From Rugosibacter aromaticivorans (GTDB lineage: Bacteria > Pseudomonadota > Gammaproteobacteria > Burkholderiales > Rhodocyclaceae): 64,000 nt of DNA. The notes below the pieces were generated by a model. The model was not told the DNA's origin. It did not search any database and saw only the letters and a program-made list of their open reading frames with translations. A program made the position numbers and the translations under genes. Shown here piece by piece: positions 24,955-33,375 of the stretch. Each line of letters opens with the position of its first letter. The stretch's first letter is position 1. Where the stretch lies: NCBI RefSeq assembly GCF_000934545.1, contig NZ_CP010554.1:682001-746000 (forward strand), read 5' to 3'.

Positions 24955-26099
24955 GATGCTGGCCAGAGAAATCCATCGCAATAGGCTTCATACAGCAGGC
25001 CGATGGCATCATCAAGTGCATGTTGGGCAAGCGCTACACCGCTTGGCCGCGCTATTTGCAGGGTGCGGCGGTTGGCAAGTTCACGTATGAGGGGCTTCAC
25101 GTGAGCAGGAATTTTCCAGTCTTCTCCATTGAGATAAAACTGGTTTCCCGAAAACAGCAATTGGCTGGCGGGTGCGAGGACAACGCCCTTGCGCTTTGTG
25201 GCAGCGGCGAACCGTGTGATGGTCAGCGGGTGTGATGGCGGGTCAAAAAATACGCTGGCTTTAGGTTCAGTGAGTGATGCACCCAAAAAATCTCGCACCG
25301 TGGTGCGGTTCCAGCGAATCGTTGACAGTATTGCTGCAACTTGATCAATCATGGCTGCGCCAATTTCAGCGGCATGCCGAGGTTTTTTCAAGTCCGGGTC
25401 ACTGTAACGGCCGGGCAAGGTAAGCCGCTCTTGCAAGAAGGAGAGAAACTGCTCGCCTAATTCCTGTGCTGTGGGTGCACGAAAGCCAACAGAAAAAGTC
25501 ATGCATTCACCGACGGCAACGCCATCGTGCGCCCATTGTGGGGGAAGATAAAGCATGTCACCTGGGCCTAGGAGCCATTCCTGGGTAGGATGAAAATTCT
25601 TGATGATGCGAATGGGCAAGTCGTCGATCAGGGTTTTATCTTTTTGTTTACCGATGTGCCAGCGCCGACTTCCCATCCCTTGAATCAGGAAGACATCATA
25701 GTTATCAAAATGCGGGCCGACGCCGCCAGCATCGGTGGCATAGCTCACCATCAAGTCATCCAGCCGGGCATAGGGGATGAAATCAAAGCGCCGCAATAGC
25801 GCGTCACCCGCAGCATGGGCGAGGTTGACGTTTTGTACCAGCACAGTCCAGGGGGGCGCGGCGCGTTTGAGTTGCCGCAATGAAAACGGCCCGTGATGCA
25901 TTTGCCAGCCATCAGCGCGAGTAATCAGGCGAGATTCAATATCTTCGTCTGTCGCTAGATGGAAGAGATCATCGCGGCTGATGAGTCGGGCTATTTCCGG
26001 TACGGCACCGCGCACCAGCAAAGGTTTTTTTTGCCAGTATTCGGCAAGAAAGCGTTCAGGCGTCAAACTGCCGAGTAGAGTAGATAATTCAGGCATCAT
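24951..26099 (-). CDS. JmjC/cupin 2-oxoglutarate oxygenase (RoxA/YcfD-like)
   Basis: About 382 residues from the ATG at 26099. The oxygenase facial triad is visible as HFDNYD (His-x-Asp) and PPQWAHDG (second His), with VGFRAP after it. YWQKKPLLVRG near the start and GSRRWHIGKQ match YcfD, which hydroxylates an Arg of ribosomal protein L16 using Fe(II) and 2-oxoglutarate. The C-terminal winged-helix-like part carries YLNGEDWKIPAHVKPLI. The longer upstream frame would run into the divergent rlmD promoter, so the start was placed at the double Met. Confidence 0.88.
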   Translation of the reverse strand: MMPELSTLLGSLTPERFLAEYWQKKPLLVRGAVPEIARLISRDDLFHLATDEDIESRLITRADGWQMHHGPFSLRQLKRAAPPWTVLVQNVNLAHAAGDALLRRFDFIPYARLDDLMVSYATDAGGVGPHFDNYDVFLIQGMGSRRWHIGKQKDKTLIDDLPIRIIKNFHPTQEWLLGPGDMLYLPPQWAHDGVAVGECMTFSVGFRAPTAQELGEQFLSFLQERLTLPGRYSDPDLKKPRHAAEIGAAMIDQVAAILSTIRWNRTTVRDFLGASLTEPKASVFFDPPSHPLTITRFAAATKRKGVVLAPASQLLFSGNQFYLNGEDWKIPAHVKPLIRELANRRTLQIARPSGVALAQHALDDAIGLLYEAYCDGFLWPAS

Positions 26100-26136
26100 C
26101 GGCCGATTATAATCGCCGCTTTTCCCAGATCGCATC

Positions 26137-27435
26137 ATGACAATCGTCGCTATTGAATCCCTCGACAACGAAGGGCGAGGCATTGCCCATGTGGAAGGTA
26201 AAGTCATTTTTATAGAGGGCGCGCTGCCGGGGGAAAGGGTCGAGTTTTCAAGTTATCGGCGCAAGCCGAGTTATGAGCAGGCGACTGTCACGAAGGTGAT
26301 ACGTGCGTCGAGTCAACGGGTGACACCGGCTTGTCCGCACTTTGGCGTTTGTGGCGGGTGCGCTCTGCAGCACTTGAATATTGCCGCTCAAACGGCCGCC
26401 AAGCAACGCGTGCTGGAAGACGCGTTCTGGCATATCGCGCGCCTTAAGCCAGAGCAGATTTATCCACCTGTTGCCGGGGGCGCTTGGGGTTATCGCCATC
26501 GGGCGCGATTCTCGGCACGGTGGGTATCGAAAAAGGGGGGCGCGCTGGTTGGTTTCCGTGAAAAGCACAGCAGTCACGTTGTAGTCATGGATTCCTGCGC
26601 GGTGTTGCCGCCGGCTGTGTCGGCGCTGATCCCTGAATTGAAGCGGCTGATGGCGGAGATGTCTGCGCCAGAGCATTTGCCGCAGATAGAAGTGGCCATT
26701 GGAGACGTGCAAACCGCGTTGTTGCTGCGGCATCTTTCGCCGCTCAGTGCTGCAGATGAGGATCAGTTGCGGTGCTTTGCCGACGCGCAGGGCGTGGTCT
26801 GGTACTTGCAATCCAAGGGGCCGGAAACGGTCAGGTTGTTTTACCCCGAGCATACGCCGCTACTGACCTACGCCTTGCCCGACTATAGCCTTGAGTTTCG
26901 TTTCTGGCCGACAGAATTTACGCAGGTAAATGATGGTGTTAACCGTATGCTGGTGCGCCGTGCCATGGCGTTACTGGCACCGCAAAAAGGCGAGCGGATT
27001 GTGGATCTTTTTTGTGGTTTGGGAAACTTCACTTTACCGATCGCGCGTTTGGGCGCGACAGCATTGGGGATCGAGGGCAGCTCGGCGTTGGTGCAACGTG
27101 CCGAAGAAAATGCCGCGTTGAATGGTTTGTCAGCGCAGTGCACGTTTGCTGTGGCCAACTTATTCGAAGCCACTGAGGCTGGTTTTACCGCGCTGGGCCG
27201 GGTGGACAAACTCTTGATTGATCCACCACGAGAGGGCGCGTTTGCCTTGGTCAACGCACTACCGGCAGGAGACAGGCCACGGCGCATTGTGTATGTTTCT
27301 TGCAGCCCGGCAACTCTGGCACGCGATGCCGCCGTGCTGGTGCATGAAAAAGGGTATGCCCTGCGTGGAGCGGGCATTGCCAGCATGTTTCCGCATACTT
27401 CTCACGTCGAATCGATTGCCGTGTTTGAGCGATAG
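26137..27435 (+). CDS. rlmD: 23S rRNA (uracil-1939-C5)-methyltransferase RlmD
   Basis: 432 residues. An N-terminal TRAM-like part (ESLDNEGRGIAHVEGKVIF) is followed by the iron-sulphur ligands CPHFGVCGGC (Cys66, 72, 75) and a later DSCAVLP. The SAM domain has DLFCGLGNFTLP, and the catalytic Cys lies in YVSCSPATLARD. It methylates U1939 of 23S rRNA. It is divergent from the cupin gene with only 37 bases between the starts, so the promoters overlap the coding ends. A hairpin terminator follows directly. Confidence 0.93.
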   Translation: MTIVAIESLDNEGRGIAHVEGKVIFIEGALPGERVEFSSYRRKPSYEQATVTKVIRASSQRVTPACPHFGVCGGCALQHLNIAAQTAAKQRVLEDAFWHIARLKPEQIYPPVAGGAWGYRHRARFSARWVSKKGGALVGFREKHSSHVVVMDSCAVLPPAVSALIPELKRLMAEMSAPEHLPQIEVAIGDVQTALLLRHLSPLSAADEDQLRCFADAQGVVWYLQSKGPETVRLFYPEHTPLLTYALPDYSLEFRFWPTEFTQVNDGVNRMLVRRAMALLAPQKGERIVDLFCGLGNFTLPIARLGATALGIEGSSALVQRAEENAALNGLSAQCTFAVANLFEATEAGFTALGRVDKLLIDPPREGAFALVNALPAGDRPRRIVYVSCSPATLARDAAVLVHEKGYALRGAGIASMFPHTSHVESIAVFER

Positions 27436-27441
27436 CAGCGA

Positions 27442-27469
27442 AAAAAGCGACCCGGCAGGGTCGCTTTTT
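27442..27469 (+). terminator. Terminator after rlmD
   Basis: AAAAAGCGACCC-GGCA-GGGTCGCTTTTT, six bases after the rlmD stop. The IS element is inserted just beyond it, so rlmD was not damaged. Confidence 0.9.
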
Positions 27470-27485
27470 ACTTTGTACTTTGTAC

Positions 27486-27503
27486 CACTAGTGTCCGGTT
27501 AAA
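27486..27503. repeat. IS left inverted repeat
   Basis: Reads CACTAGTGTCCGGTTAAA; preceded by target duplication ACTTTGTAC. Confidence 0.93.
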
Positions 27504-27627
27504 TTGAGACGTACCGACGGCAACGCCAACAATGATAAGGGTTTCAAGCGATTCATGGGTGTCCACGATTTGAATTTCATCTTGCGCATTTGCGATCATT
27601 CCGGGTTTGGAGAGCTTGGGGTGACGT

Positions 27628-28797
27628 ATGAACGTGGGCAAGACGCTGTTTGCGCAAGTCATGGAGTATGTGCCGTGGAAGACCTTCGGGCGCATCATCG
27701 ACCGTCATGGCGGCGATGCGGGTGTGCGCACTTTGGGTTGCGCCGACCTGTTTCGCGTGATGGCATTCTCGCAATTGACGTGGCGCGAGTCTTTGCGCGA
27801 CATCGAGGTCTGCCTGGCATCCAATCAATCCAAGCTGTTTCACATGGGTTTGAGCAGCATACCCGCACGATCGACTCTCTCGGATGCGCTGAATCAGCGG
27901 GACTGGCACATTTATCACGCGCTTGCGATGCGCTTGATCGTGCGAGCCAGGAACCTCTACGCCGCAGAACCAACGGGACTGGAACTCGATGCGACGGTCT
28001 ACGCGCTGGACTCGACCACCATCGACTTGTGTTTGAGCCTGTTCGATTGGGCTCCGTTTCGCAGCACCAAGGCGGCGGTGAAGATGCACACGCTGCTGGA
28101 CTTGCGCGGGGCGATCCCGGCCTTCATCCACATCAGCGATGGCAAGATGGGCGATGTCAAAGTGCTCGACATCTTGCCCATCGAAGCGGGTGCGTTTTAC
28201 GTGATGGATCGGGGTTACGTGGACTTCGACCGGCTCTTCAAGATACATCAGGCCGGCGCGTTCTTTGTGACCCGCGCCAAACGCGGCATGGATGCCCATC
28301 GGGTTTACTCGACCAAGACCGACCGAAGCACCGGTGTGATCTGCGATCAGGCGATTCGGCTCAACGGGTTTTACGTGTCCAAGGACTACCCAGAGCATTT
28401 GCGGCGCATCCGATTCAAAGACCCCGATTCGGGCAAAACGTTGGTGTTTCTGACCAACAACACAACGTTGCCGCCGTTGACCATTGCCGCGCTGTACAAG
28501 AGCCGCTGGCAGGTAGAGCTGTTCTTCAAATGGATCAAGCAACACCTGCGCATCAAGCGCTTTCTGGGAACCAGCGAGAACGCGGTGAAGACGCAAATCT
28601 GGTGCGCCGTTTCCACCTACGTGCTGATCGCTATCGTCAAGAAAGAGCTCCATCTCAATGCCTCGCTCTACACTTTGTTACAGATATTGTCGGTCTCGAT
28701 TTTCGAGAAAACCCATATTTCATGCGCCTTGCAGCCAGACACTACTGGAGTCATTGCGCCATTACCCAATAACCAAATGATTCTATTTGATTTTTAA
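27628..28797 (+). CDS. IS4 family transposase (DDE)
   Basis: 389 residues. The DDE triad is seen as ALDSTTIDLCLS (first Asp), FYVMDRGYVDF (second Asp) and the ELFFKWIKQHLRIKRFLG segment (Glu, a YREK-like region). An N-terminal DUF4372-like part (FAQVMEYVPWKTFGRIIDRHGGD) precedes the core. It catalyses cut-and-paste movement of the element. The frame is intact to 28797, inside the right end, so the enzyme could be active. Confidence 0.95.
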   Translation: MNVGKTLFAQVMEYVPWKTFGRIIDRHGGDAGVRTLGCADLFRVMAFSQLTWRESLRDIEVCLASNQSKLFHMGLSSIPARSTLSDALNQRDWHIYHALAMRLIVRARNLYAAEPTGLELDATVYALDSTTIDLCLSLFDWAPFRSTKAAVKMHTLLDLRGAIPAFIHISDGKMGDVKVLDILPIEAGAFYVMDRGYVDFDRLFKIHQAGAFFVTRAKRGMDAHRVYSTKTDRSTGVICDQAIRLNGFYVSKDYPEHLRRIRFKDPDSGKTLVFLTNNTTLPPLTIAALYKSRWQVELFFKWIKQHLRIKRFLGTSENAVKTQIWCAVSTYVLIAIVKKELHLNASLYTLLQILSVSIFEKTHISCALQPDTTGVIAPLPNNQMILFDF

Positions 28798-28810
28798 CCG
28801 GACACTAGTG
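28793..28810. repeat. IS right inverted repeat
   Basis: Exact reverse complement of the left end; followed by target duplication ACTTTGTAC at 28811-28819. Confidence 0.93.
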
Positions 28811-28860
28811 ACTTTGTACTATGTATCAAATATCGATTGTTGTGACAGTGACTGTATCTA

Positions 28861-28882
28861 CCGCGTCACCAGCGCCGACTTT
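28861..28882 (-). repeat. Copy of dispersed 22-bp repeat directly after a stop codon
   Basis: 21 of 22 bases match on the minus strand. It begins immediately after the TAA of the Bax-inhibitor-like gene, hence outside the coding region but in its sense direction. Confidence 0.85.
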
Positions 28883-29575
28883 TTAGTCGCGGTTACCGCT
28901 CAAGGCCATCAACAGGTTCAGTAAGCTTACAAACACGTTGTAGATGTCAAGATAAACCGCCAAGGTTGCACTGATGTAGTTGGTTTCGCCGCCTTGGATA
29001 ATGCGGTTGATGTCATACAAAATGTAAGCAGAAAAAAGCACGACGGCGATGGTAGAGATCGTTAGTGCCAAGGCGGGAATCTGAAAGAACATGTTGGCAA
29101 CCATTGCCACCAGCAACAGAACAACGCCAACGAACAAAAACTTGCCAAGGTTTGAAAAATCACGCTTGCTTGTCGAAGCGACGCCCGCCAAAGAAAAGAA
29201 AATCGCGCCCGTGCCACCAGCGGCCATGGCGATCAAGCTGCCCCCGTTGGAAAAGCCCAGAGCCACTTGCAGCATGCGTGACAGCATCAAGCCCATGAAG
29301 AAGGTGAAGCCAAGTAATAAAGCCACGCCCATGCCACTATTTTTGGTGCGCTCAATTCCCCACATGAAGCCGAAGGCAATGCCAAGAAAAACCATAAAGC
29401 TGATGAAGGGGCTGCCAGCAAAGAGAGCAAATTTCATTTGCACGCCAACAAGTGCGCCGAGTACGGTGGGCACCATGGATAGCGCAAGTAGCGCATAGGT
29501 ATTGCGGAGTACACGATGCTGGTTTTCAGCACTCGTTTGCGCCAGGGTTTGTGTGTAGGTGTTCATGTTTTCCAT
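28883..29575 (-). CDS. Bax inhibitor-1/YccA family membrane protein
   Basis: 230 residues with about seven hydrophobic spans starting at YALLALSMVPTVLGALVGVQM and ending at NVFVSLLNLLMALSG. The YDINRIIQGG loop before the last span is the BI-1/TMBIM signature with the conserved Asp. Family members are inner-membrane proteins thought to modulate ion flux or protease quality control (YccA binds FtsH). The N-terminus before residue 27 is hydrophilic. No operon partner is visible. Confidence 0.9.
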   Translation of the reverse strand: MENMNTYTQTLAQTSAENQHRVLRNTYALLALSMVPTVLGALVGVQMKFALFAGSPFISFMVFLGIAFGFMWGIERTKNSGMGVALLLGFTFFMGLMLSRMLQVALGFSNGGSLIAMAAGGTGAIFFSLAGVASTSKRDFSNLGKFLFVGVVLLLVAMVANMFFQIPALALTISTIAVVLFSAYILYDINRIIQGGETNYISATLAVYLDIYNVFVSLLNLLMALSGNRD

Positions 29576-29717
29576 AGAGTACGTTTCCTTTCAGGTGGTA
29601 ATACCGTATATTCGATATCTAAATACAAGAATGGTTCATTTAGTGCGCATAAATGATAAAGTAAAACCTCTTGCGCAGAGGCAAGAAGTGGGGTTTTTCT
29701 TGCGCCTTGCTTACGCA

Positions 29718-29759
29718 CTGCATCTTAGTCCCTGCATCTTAGTCCCTGCATCTTAGTCC
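29718..29759. repeat. Three tandem 14-bp units
   Basis: CTGCATCTTAGTCC repeated three times without change, about 30 bases before the aldehyde dehydrogenase start. The sequence between the Bax-like gene and this point shows no other structure. Confidence 0.9.
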
Positions 29760-29789
29760 TATTGTGGCATTTTTTCGTCAAGGCTCCTT

Positions 29790-31241
29790 ATGATTGCTTC
29801 ACCCCTTATCCCCATGGCCGGTGGTTATATCGATGGCCATTGGTGTGCGGCCGACAGAGGTCAAACCTTTCCGGTTATAAATCCTGCTACGGGCGATGTA
29901 CTCGCTCAAGTGGCGCGTATGGGGAGCGATGAGACCCTGCGAGCGATCAGTGCCGCCAGCCGCGCGATGGTGCATATCCCGGCGATTGCGCAACGTCGTG
30001 AATGGCTCGAAAGTATTGCTGCAGCACTTATCAAGAACCGTGATGAGATTGGCCGTATTCTTTGCCTTGAGCACGGCAAACCCTGGCGAGAAGGCAAGGC
30101 TGAAGTTGATTACGCAGCAGGATTTTTCACTTATTGCGCATCGAACATTGATCATCTTAAGTCAAGGGTTCTGGAAGAGCGTCCGCGCGGTTGCGAGTGG
30201 CGGGTGCTTTACCGGCCAGCGGGCGTGGTTGGTCTCATCGTGCCGTGGAACTTTCCCATCGGCATGATTGCAAAGAAGCTTTCAGCCGCACTGGCTGCTG
30301 GATGCGCAAGTATCATCAAGCCAGCCTCTAAAACACCACTGACGATGATTGCCTTGTTCGCGTTGCTAGAGCGAGAGGTGCAATTGCCTGCGGGTTGGGC
30401 CAATCTCGTGCCGGGTTCGGCGGGAGCCATTGCCGATGCGTTGCTGGCGCATTCTGACGTTGCCGTGATTAGCTTTACTGGTTCAACCGAAGTGGGCAAG
30501 GAACTTATTGTCAAGAGCGCAGCGCAGGTGAAACGCGTTGCGCTCGAATTAGGGGGGAATGCACCCTACATTGTTTTTGCCGATGCTGATCTGGATAAGG
30601 TGGTTGATCAGCTCATGGCGAATAAATTCCGTGGCAATGGACAGACCTGTGTTTGCGCCAACCGCATACTTGTCGAACGCTGCATCGCCGCTGAATTTTC
30701 CGAGCGGCTGGCAATCCGGGTCAATGCCTTGCGCATAGGGAATGGCCTGGATGATGCAACTGACATTGGGCCGCTGGTTGATCGTGCCGGATATGAAAAA
30801 GTACGCCATCATCTGACTGATGCCTTGGAGAAAGGAGCGCTGCTGGTGGCAGGTGCGGTGCCGCCCCCGCTAGATAAAGAATGGGGCGGCTTTTTCCCGC
30901 CAACAGTTATTTCAGGCATTAATCGCACGATGGCTTGCTGGAATGAGGAAACCTTTGGGCCTTTGGTGCCTATCGCTGAATTTGATGATGAAAGTGATGC
31001 GCTGACGAAGGCTAACGACACTGAGTATGGCTTGGCTTCTTACCTATTTACCCAAGATGCCGCACGTGCTCAACGTTTTGTCGAGGGCTTGCATTTTCAG
31101 CATATCGCCTGGAATACGGGAACTGGCCCAACGCCAGAGGCACCTTTTGGCGGCATGAAGCAGTCGGGCTATGGGCGCGAAGGGGGAATTGAAGGTTTGT
31201 TCGAGTTTGTTGATGTAAAAACATCGCCGGTTGGTATTTGA
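29790..31241 (+). CDS. NAD(P)-dependent aldehyde dehydrogenase (succinate-semialdehyde type)
   Basis: 483 residues. VPWNFPIGMIAKKLSAALAAGCASIIKPAS forms the cofactor-binding face, FTGSTEVGKEL the Rossmann turn, LELGGNAPYIVF the catalytic Glu and GQTCVCANR the catalytic Cys. These features match the GabD/succinate-semialdehyde or alpha-ketoglutarate-semialdehyde group. It oxidises a semialdehyde to the acid. A hairpin with a T-run separates it from the next gene, so it may be a separate transcript or regulated by readthrough. With the DHDPS-type lyase downstream it could finish a sugar-acid or amino-acid catabolic route; this is inference. Confidence 0.88.
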   Translation: MIASPLIPMAGGYIDGHWCAADRGQTFPVINPATGDVLAQVARMGSDETLRAISAASRAMVHIPAIAQRREWLESIAAALIKNRDEIGRILCLEHGKPWREGKAEVDYAAGFFTYCASNIDHLKSRVLEERPRGCEWRVLYRPAGVVGLIVPWNFPIGMIAKKLSAALAAGCASIIKPASKTPLTMIALFALLEREVQLPAGWANLVPGSAGAIADALLAHSDVAVISFTGSTEVGKELIVKSAAQVKRVALELGGNAPYIVFADADLDKVVDQLMANKFRGNGQTCVCANRILVERCIAAEFSERLAIRVNALRIGNGLDDATDIGPLVDRAGYEKVRHHLTDALEKGALLVAGAVPPPLDKEWGGFFPPTVISGINRTMACWNEETFGPLVPIAEFDDESDALTKANDTEYGLASYLFTQDAARAQRFVEGLHFQHIAWNTGTGPTPEAPFGGMKQSGYGREGGIEGLFEFVDVKTSPVGI

Positions 31242-31323
31242 TTTTGGCTGTAATCGATAATTATCGGCAATAAGCCGCGCTGTTGGCGGCGGTGTAATTT
31301 GTGTTTTTTGTAGTTTACTTATT

Positions 31324-31351
31324 CTTCGGCCAATGAGGCCGAAGTTTTTTT
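31324..31351 (+). terminator. Terminator/attenuator-like hairpin before DHDPS-type gene
   Basis: CTTCGGCC-AATGA-GGCCGAAG-TTTTTTT, 83 bases after the aldehyde dehydrogenase stop and 17 bases before the next start codon. GAGGAGA after the T-run is the ribosome site for the next gene. Confidence 0.8.
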
Positions 31352-31368
31352 AACTGAGGAGAGTCGTC

Positions 31369-32331
31369 ATGGAATTTACACGCAAAGAAGCAAAACAGTG
31401 GGCGCTTAATAAAGTACGCGGGCTTTATATGTGTCCTTTGTCGCCAGTCACGCCGGATTTTAAATTTGACGAGGCTGGCCTGCGAGAAAACATTGAAAAA
31501 TATGTGGACATGGGTATTGATGGTTTGGTGGTTGGTGGCTTTATTTCGGAGTGCTGGAATGTCAAACCTGCGGAGTGGAATCGCTACCACGAAGTAGTTG
31601 CTGATGCCGTCAAAGGGCGGATGGATTTATGGACCATTATTCTCGATCCGGAAGTAAGTGTTGCCGTTGAGAAAATGAAGTTTGTCGAAACGCTTGGCTA
31701 CAACGGTGCTGAGGTGATCAATCCGGTGATCCAGTTACGTACGGACGACGAAATTTTTGACTGGTTCAAATATGTCACCGACCGCTCTGATCTGGCCGTT
31801 TGTCTGTACCGCACGCCCGTTTCGGGCAAGGTTCTTGGCGTAGACCTGATGAACCGGCTGGCTGATATTGACACCATCATTGGTGCCAAGCAGGGCGAGC
31901 TCAATCGTGCCGTTACACTGCGTCTTCGTCGCTTGATGCGGCCTGACTTCATAGTCATGGAGCCTTCTGAATACTGGTTCCTTGATGAACAGCGCGTTGG
32001 CGGGCAAGTCCTGTGGGGCGAGCTCTCCTACATGCTGTATGGCAAGAAACGGCATTTGGTAAAAGACTACATGCGCCTTTCTGCTGAAGGGAAACATGAA
32101 GACGCGCGCAAGGCATGGCTCGGGCTTGAGGGTGTGCGCACCTATTATGAAGAAGAGTTTCTCTGGACCATCGCTGCCACGGCTACCTACGCCGGCGCAC
32201 TCGGAACGCTTAAAGCCTGGTATGAAGCCATTGGCCTAAAAGCCGGCCCGGTTATTCCTCCAGTGCGTAGCCCCAGCAGGGAACGGTTCGAGCAGGTCGC
32301 AGCAAAACTGCGTGAACTCGGCGTCGCTTAA
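31369..32331 (+). CDS. DHDPS/NAL superfamily lyase or dehydratase
   Basis: 320 residues with a TIM-barrel DapA-like fold: GLYMCPLSPVTPDFKFD at the start, GIDGLVVGGFISECW in place of GTTGE, VCLYRTPVSGKVL with the Tyr, and IIGAKQGELN with the Schiff-base Lys. The unusual GGFISECW loop separates it from true DapA, so it is more likely an aldolase or dehydratase of a 2-oxo acid. The next gene starts 19 bases later. It is not a substitute for the broken dapA on present evidence, though this should be kept in mind. Confidence 0.82.
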   Translation: MEFTRKEAKQWALNKVRGLYMCPLSPVTPDFKFDEAGLRENIEKYVDMGIDGLVVGGFISECWNVKPAEWNRYHEVVADAVKGRMDLWTIILDPEVSVAVEKMKFVETLGYNGAEVINPVIQLRTDDEIFDWFKYVTDRSDLAVCLYRTPVSGKVLGVDLMNRLADIDTIIGAKQGELNRAVTLRLRRLMRPDFIVMEPSEYWFLDEQRVGGQVLWGELSYMLYGKKRHLVKDYMRLSAEGKHEDARKAWLGLEGVRTYYEEEFLWTIAATATYAGALGTLKAWYEAIGLKAGPVIPPVRSPSRERFEQVAAKLRELGVA

Positions 32332-32350
32332 TCAGATCAGGGGGCGCGTA

Positions 32351-33361
32351 ATGAGAATATGTATTCTAGGTGGGGGAGGGCTTGGTTCTGTCGTTGGTGG
32401 ATATCTTGCTCAGGCAGGCGTTGATGTCACCCTGATTGCGCGCCCTTCTCATGCAGAGGCTATCGGACGAAATGGTTTGCGGATACATGGGCAGCGTCGT
32501 GGAGAACACCTGGTCAAGGAACACCTGACCGCGGTGACTCATCCGGATCAAGCCATGGGTGAGTTTGATTACTTCATCCTCGCTGTCAAGTCTAAAGACA
32601 CGGCACAAGCACTTAATGATGCAATTCGCCTGAAAGATCGCTGCGCGACAGTTGTTTCTTTGCAAAACAATATCGTCAAAGAAAAGCTGCTTGCTGAATG
32701 GGCAGGCGAGGCGAAAGTGCTCGGTGTTTCAATTATTGAGGGCGGAACCCTGGAAGAGCCTGGCGTAGTGCTAAATCACATTACGGCGACAACGACTTTT
32801 TATGCAGGTGAGCTTGATGGCACGGTGAGTGCACGTGCTGAAAAAATTGTTGAGGCAATGAATAAAGCGGGGTTGCCCTCCAAAGCGGTCACTTGCATCA
32901 AGCAGGTACTCTGGGAGAAGCTTTGTCAAATCTGCAATGCCTCAGCATTTTCTGTGAGCGCGTTGGCAGCAAATCATGATCTGACCTTTAATGAAGGGGC
33001 TGTTCTTCGTGCAGGTGCTGAGCACTATGTGACTATTGCGCAGGAGATTCTTTCTGTTTATATCCGGATGGGATATACGCCACAAAATTTTTATGCACCG
33101 TTGTCACGATTAAAGGATATCTACGAGGCGAAGGATTTTGACGAGGCCTGCAATTCATTGATAACCATGGCTCAGCAGTTACAGCAGAAAGGTATTCGCA
33201 GCCGTACCTCCATGCATGATGATGTGCTTAACAAGCGCAAGACAGAAGCTGAATGGATACTTAAGCCGATAATTGCCAAGGCGAATGAATTTGGTGTGCA
33301 AGTGCCGACGCTCGTGGCGATTGATCGGATACTTAGCGTGCTGGATGCCTACGCTAAATAG
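32351..33361 (+). CDS. Ketopantoate reductase (ApbA/PanE) family oxidoreductase
   Basis: 336 residues from the ATG at 32351. GGGGLGSVVGGYLAQAG near the start is the NADP-binding Rossmann motif, followed by DYFILAVKSKDT. The C-terminal helical domain has KQVLWEKLCQICNASAFSVSAL, where the Lys is the usual catalytic one. Family members reduce 2-oxo acids such as ketopantoate, but many act in catabolic operons. The genes on both sides are 19 and 14 bases away, so co-transcription is likely. The substrate is unknown. Confidence 0.85.
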   Translation: MRICILGGGGLGSVVGGYLAQAGVDVTLIARPSHAEAIGRNGLRIHGQRRGEHLVKEHLTAVTHPDQAMGEFDYFILAVKSKDTAQALNDAIRLKDRCATVVSLQNNIVKEKLLAEWAGEAKVLGVSIIEGGTLEEPGVVLNHITATTTFYAGELDGTVSARAEKIVEAMNKAGLPSKAVTCIKQVLWEKLCQICNASAFSVSALAANHDLTFNEGAVLRAGAEHYVTIAQEILSVYIRMGYTPQNFYAPLSRLKDIYEAKDFDEACNSLITMAQQLQQKGIRSRTSMHDDVLNKRKTEAEWILKPIIAKANEFGVQVPTLVAIDRILSVLDAYAK

Positions 33362-33375
33362 CAGAGAAAACACTG

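Larger units (their letters stand above)
27486..28810 (+). mobile_element. Complete IS4-family insertion sequence, 1325 bp
   Basis: Perfect 18-bp terminal inverted repeats, CACTAGTGTCCGGTTAAA at 27486-27503 and its reverse complement at 28793-28810, enclose one transposase gene. The 9-bp direct repeat ACTTTGTAC abuts both ends (27477-27485 and 28811-28819), so the element carries an intact target duplication and probably inserted recently. It sits between the rlmD terminator and the Bax-inhibitor-like gene and interrupts no gene. Confidence 0.95.

Noticed and set aside
25651..25672. Possible copy of the 22-bp motif in the cupin gene
   Set aside because: Only 16 of 22 bases match, and the encoded GSRRWHIG is expected for the YcfD family.
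27504..28772. Two further long frames over the transposase, one on each strand
   Set aside because: Only the 27628-28797 frame has the DDE motifs and ends within the right inverted repeat.
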